Part shown: piece after piece, positions 41,255 to 49,973 of the stretch
Numbering within the stretch: position 1 is the stretch's first letter
Layout of the letters: each line of letters opens with the position of its first letter
Origin: Rhizobium phaseoli
GTDB taxonomy: Bacteria; Pseudomonadota; Alphaproteobacteria; Rhizobiales; Rhizobiaceae
Reading direction: 5' to 3'
Assembly (NCBI RefSeq): GCF_010668805.1
Contig: NZ_WUFT01000029.1
Coordinates: 1-50,082, forward strand
Length of the DNA stretch: 50,082 bases
Translations under genes and position numbers: made by a program
Notes under the pieces: model-generated
What the model saw: only the letters and a program-made list of their open reading frames with translations
What the model was told of the DNA's origin: nothing
Databases searched by the model: none

Positions 41255-42031
41255 TCAATAATGCTCCGATTGCGAGAAGGTTCTCGCCAGTTCGGCCTGG
41301 CCGGCCGTCAGGCCGCAATCGACCGGCAGGCAGACCCCTGAGATGGCAGCGGCCAGCGGACCGGCGAGGAAGGCAACCGCATTGGCGACATCGAGAGGAT
41401 CGACGACCCGCTGCAGCGGATACCAGCGGCGCGCTTCTTCGAAAACATTCGGATTGGTGGCGGCGCGTTTCTCCCAGGCCTGCGTCTTCACCGTGCCGGG
41501 TGCAACCGCGTTGGAGCGGATGCCGAACTTGCCGTATTCGACGGCGACCAGCCGGGTGAAATGCAAAAGGCCGGCCTTGGCGGCGCTATAGGCCGGGTGT
41601 CCGAAGACATTCATGCCGTTGACCGAGGCGATGTTGACGACGGAGCCCTTTGAAACCTTCAGCATCGGCTCGAAGGCGCGGAAACACAGGAATGCCGCTT
41701 CGAGATTGAGCGCATTATCAGCCCGCCAGATTTCGGGCGTCGTCTCGTGCAGGCTGGTGGCCCGCGCCGCACCGGCATTGTTGACGAGGGTCCGCACCAC
41801 GCCGACGTCGGCAGCCCGTCTGACCAGTTCGGCAATGCTCGCCTCGCTGGTCACATCACATCCGGCGGCCACGAAGCGATCGTCCGGCCCGAGCTTCGAA
41901 GCGACGGCAGAAGCAGCGGCAGCATCGATGTCGGCGAGAAACACGACATCGTGCTCATCGGCGAGCCGTGTGGCGATCGCAGCGCCGATATCACCCGCAG
42001 CGCCGGTGACGATCGCTATCGACTTCGTCAT
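41255..42031 (-). CDS. Short-chain dehydrogenase/reductase
   Basis: A 258-residue classical SDR: TGAAGDIG near the N-terminus for NAD(P), LVNNAGAAR in the middle, and the Ser-Tyr-Lys site in VNIASVNGMNVFGHPAYSAAK. The ATG at 42031 follows GGGAGCG; a long upstream open stretch overlaps the RpiR gene and is not coding. It oxidises or reduces a sugar-, hydroxyacid- or steroid-like substrate; which one is not evident. It follows the RpiR gene by 25 bases and probably shares its transcript. Confidence 0.87.
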   Translation of the reverse strand: MTKSIAIVTGAAGDIGAAIATRLADEHDVVFLADIDAAAASAVASKLGPDDRFVAAGCDVTSEASIAELVRRAADVGVVRTLVNNAGAARATSLHETTPEIWRADNALNLEAAFLCFRAFEPMLKVSKGSVVNIASVNGMNVFGHPAYSAAKAGLLHFTRLVAVEYGKFGIRSNAVAPGTVKTQAWEKRAATNPNVFEEARRWYPLQRVVDPLDVANAVAFLAGPLAAAISGVCLPVDCGLTAGQAELARTFSQSEHY

Positions 42032-42056
42032 TTTCTGTCGCTCCCGTTCATGAACC

Positions 42057-42920
42057 TCAATCTCCAAGCAATTGCCGGTCGTCGCCGTCGCGGTGAATGA
42101 CGAGCTGCTGCTTGATGCGCCGCAGCGTCGTCGTCGCCTTTGGCTGCACCGCATAAGCGACCAGGCTCGACAGAATATCGACCGTCGCGATGTAGGCGAT
42201 GCGCGTCGAGGTCGGGCGATAGATATTGTTACCCTCGGGAAGGTCGATCGGCACGACGATTTCGGCGGCCTTGGCAACAGGGCTTGCCGTCTGGGTCAGG
42301 GCGATCGTCTTCACCTTGGCGCCGCGGGCGAGCTCGAAGGCCCGCACCAGCTCCAGATTGCGCCCTGAGAAGGACGAACCGATCAACACGTCGCCCGGCC
42401 TTGCCGCCGCCGCCATCATCAACTGCATGCTGTGATCGGAGCTTGCGGTGATGCGAAGCCCGAGACGGAAGAGGCGGTTCTGCAGCTCGTCGGCAATCAT
42501 CGACGAATTGCCGCCCGAGCCGAAGGCATAGATCATATCGGCCTTGGCGATGTGTGAAACGGCGGCTTCGATGGCGGCAAGATCGAGCGACCGGTGCAGC
42601 AGGAAGAGCGCGTTCTGGGCCTTGGTGATGATATCCTGGGCGACATCGGCCGGGTCGGTGCTTTTCGATTCCGGTTTCAGATAACGCACGCCGATATGGG
42701 CTGTGCGGGCGAGCTGCACCTTGAAGTCGGAAAAGCTCTCGCAGCCCAGCCGGCGGCAAAAGCGGGTGACGGTCGGCGGCGATACCTTAGCCCGTTCGGC
42801 GAGCTCGATGATCGAGGCATTCACGGCGAATTCGAAATCGTTGACGATGATCTCCGCGATGCGGCTTTCGGAGGGAGAGAGCCGGCCCTTGTCTTCCTGC
42901 AATGTCGAAAAGATATCCAA
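42057..42920 (-). CDS. MurR/RpiR-family transcriptional regulator
   Basis: A 287-residue regulator. The N-terminal HTH-6 domain is at about residues 1-77 (LAERAKVSPPTVTRFCRRLG). A SIS sugar-phosphate-binding domain follows at about residues 107-245 (IYAFGSGGNSSMIADEL, GDVLIGSSFSGRN). RpiR regulators sense phosphorylated sugars or amino sugars. It sits 21 bases after ridA on the minus strand, beside the divergent promoter it may control. The palindromes at 43409-43429 are candidate sites. Confidence 0.88.
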   Translation of the reverse strand: MDIFSTLQEDKGRLSPSESRIAEIIVNDFEFAVNASIIELAERAKVSPPTVTRFCRRLGCESFSDFKVQLARTAHIGVRYLKPESKSTDPADVAQDIITKAQNALFLLHRSLDLAAIEAAVSHIAKADMIYAFGSGGNSSMIADELQNRLFRLGLRITASSDHSMQLMMAAAARPGDVLIGSSFSGRNLELVRAFELARGAKVKTIALTQTASPVAKAAEIVVPIDLPEGNNIYRPTSTRIAYIATVDILSSLVAYAVQPKATTTLRRIKQQLVIHRDGDDRQLLGD

Positions 42921-42941
42921 AGCCGCTCCCGCCCTTATTCC

Positions 42942-43331
42942 TCACCCATCCTTCTTCTTATAGGCCACGCAGTCGATCTCAACCTTGCAATCGACCATCA
43001 TCGACGATTGCACACAGGCGCGGGCCGGTGGATGTTCGCCGAAATACTCCTGATAGATCTTATTGAAGGTCCAGAAGTCGCGCGGATCGTCGAGCCAGAC
43101 GCCGACGCGCACAACATCCTCGACGCCGTATCCAGCCTCCTCGAGGATCGCCAGAACATTGGCGATCGTCTTGTGGGTCTGGGCGATAATGTTGCCGTCG
43201 ATGATCTCGCCATCTTCCATTGCAACCTGCCCGGAAACATAGAGCCATCCGTCGGCCTCGACCGCACGCGCGAAAGGCAGCGCCTTGCCGCCGGCCCCCG
43301 TTTGAACAGTGCCATAGCGCTTGATGGGCAT
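42942..43331 (-). CDS. RidA/YjgF-family deaminase
   Basis: A 129-residue RidA protein: WLYVSGQVAM at the first strand, QTHKTIANVLAILEEAGYGVEDVVRV in the helix, and PPARACVQSSMMVDCKVEIDCVA with the conserved arginine of the active site. RidA proteins hydrolyse reactive enamines/imines released by PLP enzymes. That makes sense opposite the D-threonine aldolase-like gene at 45432. The ATG at 43331 follows AAGGA. It is the first gene of the minus-strand run (ridA, rpiR, SDR, MFS). Confidence 0.9.
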   Translation of the reverse strand: MPIKRYGTVQTGAGGKALPFARAVEADGWLYVSGQVAMEDGEIIDGNIIAQTHKTIANVLAILEEAGYGVEDVVRVGVWLDDPRDFWTFNKIYQEYFGEHPPARACVQSSMMVDCKVEIDCVAYKKKDG

Positions 43332-43408
43332 GCTGATGTCCTTGCAAATTATTTTCTTGATAAGTTGACAAAGGACCATAGAAAGCAGAATTTGGCCAGT
43401 GAAAAACA

Positions 43409-43429
43409 GAAATTATGAAAAGAATTTCA
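43409..43429. promoter_or_regulatory. Palindromes in the ridA/43443 divergent promoter
   Basis: TGAAA (43416-43420) and TTTCA (43425-43429) flank AGAA, and the longer pair GAAATT (43409-43414) / AATTTC (43423-43428) overlaps them. GAAA...TTTC symmetry is common in operators of RpiR-type regulators. The site ends 13 bases before the rightward gene and about 80 bases from ridA. Confidence 0.45.
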
Positions 43430-43442
43430 ATCCGGGGCCGAT

Positions 43443-43925
43443 ATGCGCGATCCTTTCCAGAATCCTTTCCCCTCCGACAGCGCCCGGCAGGCGATCTGGG
43501 AAATGCTCGTTTTGCGCGATATCGACGCCTTTCTCGCCGCCGACTGGTCGAAGGTGGAGCATGATTTCGTCGAAGAGGGCTTCATCGGCATCGATGCCCA
43601 GAAGCAGGTCAGCCCCGACAGGTGGCGGCTGGCCTTTCCGACGCTGTCGGCCTATCGCCAGGAATGGCTAAAGCAGGCACAGGATTTCGCCGAGCAGAGC
43701 TTTGCGGAAGATGCACGCACGGCGATCTTCACCACGACGACGCTCGAAGATATCGAGATCGAAGGCGAGATGGCGCTCGTGCGCAAGAAGTTCGACGGCG
43801 GCATTACCAAGGCGGACGGCACCCGCGACATCCTGCAATGGCAGACGCTCTATTATTGCAGGCTTCACCAAGGACGCTGGAAAATCTCAGGTTTCACCGG
43901 CTACCTGCCGAACCCGATGGGGTAA
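43443..43925 (+). CDS. Hypothetical protein, possible NTF2/SnoaL-like fold
   Basis: A 160-residue protein I cannot place with certainty. Its alternating pattern suggests a small alpha/beta-barrel, SnoaL/NTF2-like protein: helical start QAIWEMLVLRDIDAFLAADW, then strands TAIFTTTTLEDIEIEGEMALVRKKFDGGI and LQWQTLYYCRLHQGRWKISGFTGYLP. It starts 13 bases after the palindromes and precedes the M81 gene by 30 bases, so it belongs to the plus-strand catabolic unit. It may be an isomerase, a dehydratase or a binding accessory; no catalytic residues are evident. Confidence 0.65.
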   Translation: MRDPFQNPFPSDSARQAIWEMLVLRDIDAFLAADWSKVEHDFVEEGFIGIDAQKQVSPDRWRLAFPTLSAYRQEWLKQAQDFAEQSFAEDARTAIFTTTTLEDIEIEGEMALVRKKFDGGITKADGTRDILQWQTLYYCRLHQGRWKISGFTGYLPNPMG

Positions 43926-43955
43926 AGCGGGGCCGACAACACGAAGGCGACTTTT

Positions 43956-45431
43956 TTGCGCATTTTCACGGCAGCATTGGCGACCGAGACCAATACTTTT
44001 TCCCCGATCTGCGTGGATCGCCGCGCATTCGAAGCCTCGCTTTATGCGCCGCCCGGCCAACATCCCGACACCCCGACGCTCTGCACCGCGCCGATCACCG
44101 TCGGACGGCGCGTCACCAAAGAGAAAGGTTGGCAGCTGATCGAGGGAACGGCGACCTGGGCCGACCCTGCAGGCCTGGTCAACCGGGCGACCTACGAGGA
44201 ATTGCGCGACGAAATCCTCGGCCAATTGAGAGCGGCAATGCCGGTCGATGCCGTCGTCATGGGCCTGCATGGCGCCATGGTGGCCGCCGGATACGAAGAT
44301 ACGGAAGGTGATCTTCTCTCCCGTATGCGCGAGATCGTCGGCCCCGACGTGCTCATCTGCGCCGAACTCGATCCGCACAGCCATCTGACGGCAAAACGCG
44401 TCGCGGCGCTTAATTTCGCCGTCTATTTCAAGGAATTTCCGCATACCGATTTCGTCGACCGCGCCGAGGACCTCTGGCGCATCGCCGTCGATGCGCTCGA
44501 AGGCCGGGTCAAGCCTGTCATCTCGGTGTTCGACTGCCGGATGATCGACGTCTTCCCGACATCGCGCGAACCGATGCGCTCCTTCGTCGACAAGATCATG
44601 CGGATCGAGAAGGATGATCCCGATATCCTGTCGATCTCGGTGATCCACGGCTTCATGGTCGGCGACGTTCCCGAAATGGGAACGAAGCTGCTCGTCGTCA
44701 CCGACGACAAGCCTGAAAAGGGCGCTGATTTGGCGCGCGAGCTCGGCCTCGAATTGTTTTCCAAGCGCGGCACCTTCATGGTCCCGCAGATCGACGAGAA
44801 GCAAGCGGTCGCGCGCGCGATGGCTGCAACCGCATGGCCCGTCGTCATCGCCGATGTCTGGGACAATCCGGGCGGCGGCACGGCCGGGGATGCAACCGTT
44901 GTTCTCGCCGAACTCATGGCCCGCGGCGTCACCAGTGCGGCGATCGGCACCATCTGGGATCCGGTGGCCGTGCAGATCTGTTTTGCGGCAGGCGAGGGGG
45001 CGGAAATTCCGCTGCGCTTCGGCGCCAAATCGGCGCCCGGCACCGGCAATCCGATCGACGGCACGGTGAAGGTCGTCAGGCTGGTGAAAAATGCCGAGAT
45101 GCAGTTCGGCGAGAGCCTGGCGCCGTTCGGCGATGCCGCCCATATCGTGCTCGATGGCATCGACATCATCCTCAATTCGACCCGCGCCCAAAGCTTCGAT
45201 CCCAGCCTGTTTTCGGTGATGGGCATCGATCCCAAGAAGCAGAAGATCCTGGTGATCAAATCCACCAATCACTTCTTCGCCTCCTTCTCCCGGATTGCCG
45301 CCGAGATCCTTTACTGCTCCGCCGGAACGCCCTATCCCAATAATCCGGCGACGACGCCGTACCGGCGGGCGCCGAAGACAATCTGGCCGATCGTGGCCGA
45401 TCCCCATGGACGAGAACGCGGAGCCGCCTAG
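43956..45431 (+). CDS. M81-family metallopeptidase (MlrC-like)
   Basis: A 491-residue protein of the MlrC/microcystinase C type. ATETNTFSP at the N-terminus, VVMGLHGAMVAAGYEDTEGDLLSR and AELDPHSHLT carry the metal-binding Asp/His residues. SDNPGGG-type VWDNPGGGTAGDAT marks the C-terminal domain. The family cleaves amide bonds of unusual peptides or amino-acid derivatives. The TTG at 43956 follows AAGG; no better start exists nearby. It abuts the next gene exactly (stop 45431, start 45432). The likely job here is hydrolysis of an amide-bearing D-amino-acid or amino-sugar derivative, by inference from neighbours. Confidence 0.85.
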   Translation: MRIFTAALATETNTFSPICVDRRAFEASLYAPPGQHPDTPTLCTAPITVGRRVTKEKGWQLIEGTATWADPAGLVNRATYEELRDEILGQLRAAMPVDAVVMGLHGAMVAAGYEDTEGDLLSRMREIVGPDVLICAELDPHSHLTAKRVAALNFAVYFKEFPHTDFVDRAEDLWRIAVDALEGRVKPVISVFDCRMIDVFPTSREPMRSFVDKIMRIEKDDPDILSISVIHGFMVGDVPEMGTKLLVVTDDKPEKGADLARELGLELFSKRGTFMVPQIDEKQAVARAMAATAWPVVIADVWDNPGGGTAGDATVVLAELMARGVTSAAIGTIWDPVAVQICFAAGEGAEIPLRFGAKSAPGTGNPIDGTVKVVRLVKNAEMQFGESLAPFGDAAHIVLDGIDIILNSTRAQSFDPSLFSVMGIDPKKQKILVIKSTNHFFASFSRIAAEILYCSAGTPYPNNPATTPYRRAPKTIWPIVADPHGRERGAA

Positions 45432-46532
45432 ATGCATGATGCCAGCTTTGCCGTCGTCGCCCGGGCAGGAGACAGGATCGCCGATCTCTCGACGCCGCGT
45501 TCTGTGATCGACGAGGACAGGCTGGCTGCCAACATTGCCCGCGTTCAATCCTATATGGACGAGCACGGCCTGAACTTCCGCCCGCATATCAAGACGCACA
45601 AGATCCCGGCCTTGGCCGTCGCGCAGGTCGCCGCCGGCGCCAAGGGCATCAACTGCCAGAAGGTGACGGAGGCCGAGGTCTTCGCCGAAGCCGGCTTCGG
45701 CGACATCCTGATCACCTTCAACATAATCGGACAGCAGAAGCTCGAGCGCCTGGCCAGGCTGAACGAGAAAATCCCGGCCCTCAAGGTCGTCGCCGACAGC
45801 GAAACGACGATCGATGGGCTGGCAGCCCATTTCTCCGGCCACAAGCCGCTGACCGTGCTGGTGGAATGCGACACCGGCGGCGGCCGTTGCGGCGTGCAGA
45901 CGCCTGAAGAAGCTGCCGCGCTCGCGAAACGCATCACTGCTGCCGACGGCCTCACCTTCGGCGGCATCGTCACCTATCCGAAGCCGCAATCGGCCGCCGC
46001 CGTCGAAGCCTTCATCACCGATGTGCTGCAACGCCTGCAAGCCGATGGCGTTGAATGCCCGATCGTCAGCAATGGCGGAACGCCAAGCCTGTTCGAGGCG
46101 CATCTCGTCAAATCCGCCACCGAACACCGCGCCGGCACCTATATCTACAACGACCGCCAGATGGTGCGCATGGGCCATTGCACCGAGAACGACTGCGCCA
46201 TGCATGTGCTCGCAACCGTCGTCTCCCGCCCGACCGCCGACCGCGCCGTCATCGATGCCGGCTCGAAGGCGCTGACCTCGGATCTCCAGGGCTTCAGCGA
46301 TTACGGCCTGATCGTCGGTTTTCCCGAAGCGCGGATCAGCAGCCTGTCGGAAGAACACGGCGTGATCGATCTTTCAAACTGCACCGGTCCCCGGCCGCAG
46401 ATCGGCGAGAAGCTGTTCATCATCCCGAACCATACCTGCGTGGTGTCCAACCTGTTCGACACGATGGTGTTTCATCGGGGTGGCGTGGTGACGCGCGTCG
46501 AGGAAGTCGCGGCCCGCGGTCTCGTCTGGTAA
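45432..46532 (+). CDS. D-threonine aldolase/D-serine dehydratase-like PLP enzyme
   Basis: A 366-residue fold-type III (alanine racemase-like) PLP enzyme. RPHIKTHK carries the PLP lysine Lys54; VECDTGGGRCG and VSNGGTPS bind PLP phosphate. PNHTC near the C-terminus (His334, Cys336) is the metal site; His-x-Cys is the D-serine dehydratase (Dsd1) form, where D-threonine aldolases more often have His-x-Asp. It splits or dehydrates beta-hydroxy-D-amino acids. The resulting enamine/imine is the kind of product RidA hydrolyses. It starts directly after the M81 stop. Confidence 0.87.
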   Translation: MHDASFAVVARAGDRIADLSTPRSVIDEDRLAANIARVQSYMDEHGLNFRPHIKTHKIPALAVAQVAAGAKGINCQKVTEAEVFAEAGFGDILITFNIIGQQKLERLARLNEKIPALKVVADSETTIDGLAAHFSGHKPLTVLVECDTGGGRCGVQTPEEAAALAKRITAADGLTFGGIVTYPKPQSAAAVEAFITDVLQRLQADGVECPIVSNGGTPSLFEAHLVKSATEHRAGTYIYNDRQMVRMGHCTENDCAMHVLATVVSRPTADRAVIDAGSKALTSDLQGFSDYGLIVGFPEARISSLSEEHGVIDLSNCTGPRPQIGEKLFIIPNHTCVVSNLFDTMVFHRGGVVTRVEEVAARGLVW

Positions 46533-46835
46533 AGGTTGGCTTCGGTTGAGGGCGAAATGAGACTGATCGGCGAAGGCCACGGTATCAGCAAGGATGCAGC
46601 CGCTAGTATTGCAAAACGTGCACAGTAGATGACTTCGTTGCGCCAAAGGCGGACACGGACTCTACGCGCGAGTGTCTGCTTGGGGTCAGAAGCGGACTAT
46701 TGCTTTTTGCTTCCGAGACGGCGGTAGCGGACGTTCTCCTTGCCCATTTTAACAGCGATATGAAATTGCCTTTGGGCCTGGAGGGAGCGCCCACCATCGG
46801 TCCGAGATCACGATCATGCCGATGTTTGAGCGGGT
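46533..46835. other. Gene-free region, possible degenerate repeat
   Basis: No convincing gene. GCGGAC occurs three times (46649-46654, 46692-46697, 46727-46732), with nearby TGTCTGCTTGGGG. This resembles decayed copies of a dispersed intergenic repeat of Rhizobiales, but I am not sure. It separates the catabolic cluster from the less GC-rich accessory end and would contain the junction if that end was inserted. Confidence 0.4.
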
Positions 46836-47606
46836 TTAATCGTCAAACAAATCTCTTGGACGAGGAGGGGGCACAGAGGGACCTTCGCGTCTCCGACGCT
46901 CAGCATCTTCCGCCATCTCTTTCAACAAAATCTGACGCGCTAGTTCTCGCGATTGCAAGAATATCTCTACGGCCGCATTTAGATCCTGATCTTCTAAAAG
47001 ATCATAGTCTCCGCGTTTCCAGACTTCGGCCGTTCGCTTTACCTCGCTGCCGTCATCCACCTTGGGGAAGAATAGAAATTCGGCGGGTGAGCTTTGATAG
47101 TCGGTAAGAGATAGAAAGGCGTCTTCGCAGATTGTTACAAGGAGCCGCCGCTGAAAATCAGTGAGATTGAGTTCGCTCCATCCGCATACGAACAATGGAA
47201 CAAATTTCCCTTGCTCTCGAATGACACACAGCGGTGATATGGGAACTGCAACATCTCTGGAAACGCGGAACCATTCCTTGCCAAACTCCACAAAGTTATG
47301 AGCCGCGTAGCGACGCTCTTCGTCATGCTCAAAGAATGATTTGACTAGGTCTTCGTTCTGCTTCCGCCCAGCAGGAGCGCCCGAATGAGTTGCTACAGCG
47401 AGCGCCGTCTCTAAATTGATACCAAGCTGAATACGGTCTTTAATCGCAACATAGCCGGACGAGTAGGTGAAACGAGGTGAACCTTTCACAAAGGAAACAA
47501 TTGACTTGGTTGTTCTGACCACATCGTCCTGAACGAAACGAACCCAGTTAGGTCCAGAAGGCGGCCTGTCGAGCTTAGCAAGCAGCTTCAAATAGTCGAA
47601 TGCCAT
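46836..47606 (-). CDS. Unknown protein coupled to a Panacea antitoxin, candidate toxin
   Basis: A 256-residue protein I do not recognise. It starts MAFDYLKLLAKLDRPPSGPN and has a mixed alpha/beta middle. A helical stretch rich in Glu/Arg (SRELARQILLKEMAEDAERRR) is followed by a proline-rich end, PPPRPRDLFDD. No signal or membrane segment is visible. Its ATG overlaps the stop codon of the upstream DUF4065 gene by one base (TAATG), so the two are translated together. In Panacea systems the second gene is usually the toxin, and many toxin types are known. GC content is lower than in the catabolic genes to the left. Confidence 0.55.
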   Translation of the reverse strand: MAFDYLKLLAKLDRPPSGPNWVRFVQDDVVRTTKSIVSFVKGSPRFTYSSGYVAIKDRIQLGINLETALAVATHSGAPAGRKQNEDLVKSFFEHDEERRYAAHNFVEFGKEWFRVSRDVAVPISPLCVIREQGKFVPLFVCGWSELNLTDFQRRLLVTICEDAFLSLTDYQSSPAEFLFFPKVDDGSEVKRTAEVWKRGDYDLLEDQDLNAAVEIFLQSRELARQILLKEMAEDAERRRREGPSVPPPRPRDLFDD

Positions 47607-48091
47607 TAGTGCTTTACCGTCCTTTCATACCAACTTTTGATTGCCTCGTCGGAAATCTTCATCGAGGCGTTCGTCTTCGTCTCATGGTTCCAAGTCCTAT
47701 CCCATGGGCCGCCCTCTATGTGAGATTGAGCGACTAAAGCGCCCGGCGTCATGGAAACATATTTCCTTACAAGCTCTCTTAGAAATTCCTCCTCCTCGCA
47801 GGTGAAATGCCACTCTGCATTTTTCTTTCGCCCTGTTTCCGGGTCGAGGTATCTGGCTCTCCCAACTATAGACGCATCGCCGAACTCTCTAAACTCACGG
47901 TATAATTCGCGAAATACCGGGCCATATGTCCAAGCTTCAATTTTCGCGGTGACTAACGGACGCGAAAATGCAACCAGAAAGTCTGCATGCAGAAAGTACA
48001 CAATTTTATTGATATGCAGATTCGAGACATTTCTGCCATGGGCCTCTGCAACATCTAGAACGAAGTTAGCAACCGCGCGAACGTCATACAT
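47606..48091 (-). CDS. Panacea-domain (DUF4065/SocA-like) antitoxin candidate
   Basis: A 161-residue protein. The N-terminal layout VANFVLDVAEAHGRNVSNLHINKIVYFLHADFLV, then AWTYGPVFRELYREFREFG, is the Panacea/DUF4065 signature (L-x-K-x-x-Y-x-x-H and W-x-x-GPV). SocA of Caulobacter is a member, and the domain neutralises many unrelated toxins. Sitting first in a two-gene overlapping operon fits an antitoxin. Its promoter should be in 48092-48445. Confidence 0.85.
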   Translation of the reverse strand: MYDVRAVANFVLDVAEAHGRNVSNLHINKIVYFLHADFLVAFSRPLVTAKIEAWTYGPVFRELYREFREFGDASIVGRARYLDPETGRKKNAEWHFTCEEEEFLRELVRKYVSMTPGALVAQSHIEGGPWDRTWNHETKTNASMKISDEAIKSWYERTVKH

Positions 48092-48445
48092 ATTTTAAAC
48101 TACTTCATTCTCGTTTTGTTCACAATGAGCAAAGCCGTTTTCCCCAAAAATGCTGCCTCTCGTGTTACTGAAACCAACGCCCCTACAAATCGCAGTTATC
48201 CGCCGGAAGTGCTTAGGGTCTTCTGACGCGGAATATAGCCGTAACGCCATAAAACGACAAATTTTTATGAAGGGGTATTTAAGTTTCTACGTTTCGGAAG
48301 ACCCCGTACCGCCATGAGTTGTTCCGGTTAAGCGCAAGCTGCTCAGGGCGGATCTGATGTTCATATTACAACGAGGATCTAACGACGGCCGAAAGGGGTA
48401 GCACCCTTCTACATTCACACCGACCGCCCTGCGGAATATAGGGTT
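48092..48445. other. Gene-free region before the Panacea operon
   Basis: 354 bases with no gene I can support. It should hold the leftward promoter of the Panacea operon (AT-rich around 48092-48130 and 48246-48300), and the 3' end side of the helicase fragment. I see no clear terminator or repeat. Confidence 0.45.
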
Positions 48446-49966
48446 TCAGACCTGGTCATTATCTGAGGCGAAGTCTAGCGCGCCGGTAGCGTCCAGTGTG
48501 TGGCTTGTCTCGAAGGCATCGGCAGCAGCTTGCCATTGGAACGATAGTGCATCTTGAGAGCCATAAATACTGAAAGCGCTGAGTGCACGCAGAAGCCACG
48601 GCAGGTAGACGCCGAAGGTATACTGAGTCACATCAACAAATTTGTCGTACTGAGAAGCGACAGACTCGGAGTCCCTCTCTCCTTTTATCCATTCATCCGG
48701 GCGCACGGCAGATTTGCTCTCTTTCGCTTTAGGCAATGCCAAGAACGCTTCCGTAAGGGCGGCTCCCCGCAACCAACATGCCGCTACGGCGGGTATGTCG
48801 TTCGCCTTCATAAAGAATCGATTCTTCTTCAACGAAGCAATCTCTCGGACAAGCTGGTTTTCTTGTTCATCCATTGCACCGAAAGCTAGCACGAGATCAT
48901 ACGCTAACGTCGATAAGTCATCCTGGATTTCAAAGAATTTCACATAATCAATCAAGGCGCGGCAGGTAAGTGGGCCGAAACCGGTGCGGTTTGCAGCTTC
49001 GCCCAACCTAGTAAGTCGCATAGGGCTTGCAGCCCTCGCAAACGGCTCCCCGTGCGCGTCGCTTAAAAGTTCCTCTCGGGCCTTTTCGAACAATTCATTT
49101 GGTGCGGTGCCAAGCGCCGCCGCATAGCTTTGTCCCGCAAAGACGTGTTCCAACTCGTCGACCTCAGTGTTTTCGGGAATGCTTGCAAGCAGCTGTGAGG
49201 CAGCAACAGCCATTACCGCCCGTTTGTCGAGTACCTTTGCATTATCATTGGCGAAGACGCTTGCGACCGGCGGCGGGTCTGCGAAAAGCCTAGTTTGAGA
49301 TCGCCTACGGGTTTGCTCGCTGGTATATTCGAGGCGACCAAGTTGATTGTCGAAGATGATGGTGTCGCCCTCGGTAAACTCGCCAGCTCGACCACATCGC
49401 CCAGCGATATTTCGAAACAATAGAGCTGGCATCGGAGCTTGGGTCTCACCAAAGCCGGTTAGCCATTCGAAGATGATAGTGCAACGAAAAGGCAAATCCA
49501 CGCCCTCGGCGAGTGTCGTTGTCGATGTAACATAAGCCACTTTCCGATTTTTTACTGCATCCTCAATTGCTTCTCGCACTTCAGGGGGAAGAGAGGCGTT
49601 ATGGTAGGCAACTCCTTTATCCGCCATGTCGGACAACGGTTTCAGGTGAGGGTGGCGTCGACGTATAAATTCCGCGAGGTCTGAAGATGGTTGATCGTTG
49701 CCTGTCGGATGTGCCGCTGCGATGGCAGCCGCTAGACCACGCGTACTTGCCTTGGAGCTGCACGCGAGAAGAATTGGACCGCCGAGGGTGTCGTGAAGAT
49801 ATCGCGCTAAATATGCTGCATTTGAGAAGTTTGCTGATCGCTGTGCGTTCATAAGGCCGTACGCTTCTGCGGGTCTCACAAAATGGGGTCGAGGGACATG
49901 TTTACCGCCAAGCGGGTCAACCGATTGCTTTCCCTGCGGACGAAGTGGGTCTGTTTGACCTGCCAC
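48446..49966 (-). pseudogene. C-terminal half of a Ski2-type superfamily 2 helicase (N-terminal motor motifs missing)
   Basis: About 506 codons from a GTG at 49966, or 468 from an ATG at 49852. Motif IV region ILLACSSKASTRGLA, GVAYHNASLPPEVREAIE, motif V TSTTTLAEGVDLPF and motif VI RNIAGRCGRAG are clear, and a helical C-terminal extension follows. Walker A, the DEAD/DEAH box and motif III, which need about 300 residues upstream, are absent. The same frame has a stop at 49988-49990. The pattern resembles defence helicases such as Hachiman HamB or Hel308-like proteins. It may be a deletion relic or a cut-down gene. Without motif I it should not hydrolyse ATP alone. Confidence 0.65.
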
Positions 49967-49973
49967 TGAATTT

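Noticed and set aside
43887..46358. An 823-codon open frame opposite the M81 and PLP genes
   Set aside because: Antisense to two genes with strong motifs; composition (Arg, His, Asp, Gly) is that of a mirrored high-GC frame.
46603..46797. A 64-residue minus-strand frame between the PLP and the accessory genes
   Set aside because: It has no family features and coincides with a likely degenerate intergenic repeat containing GCGGAC three times.
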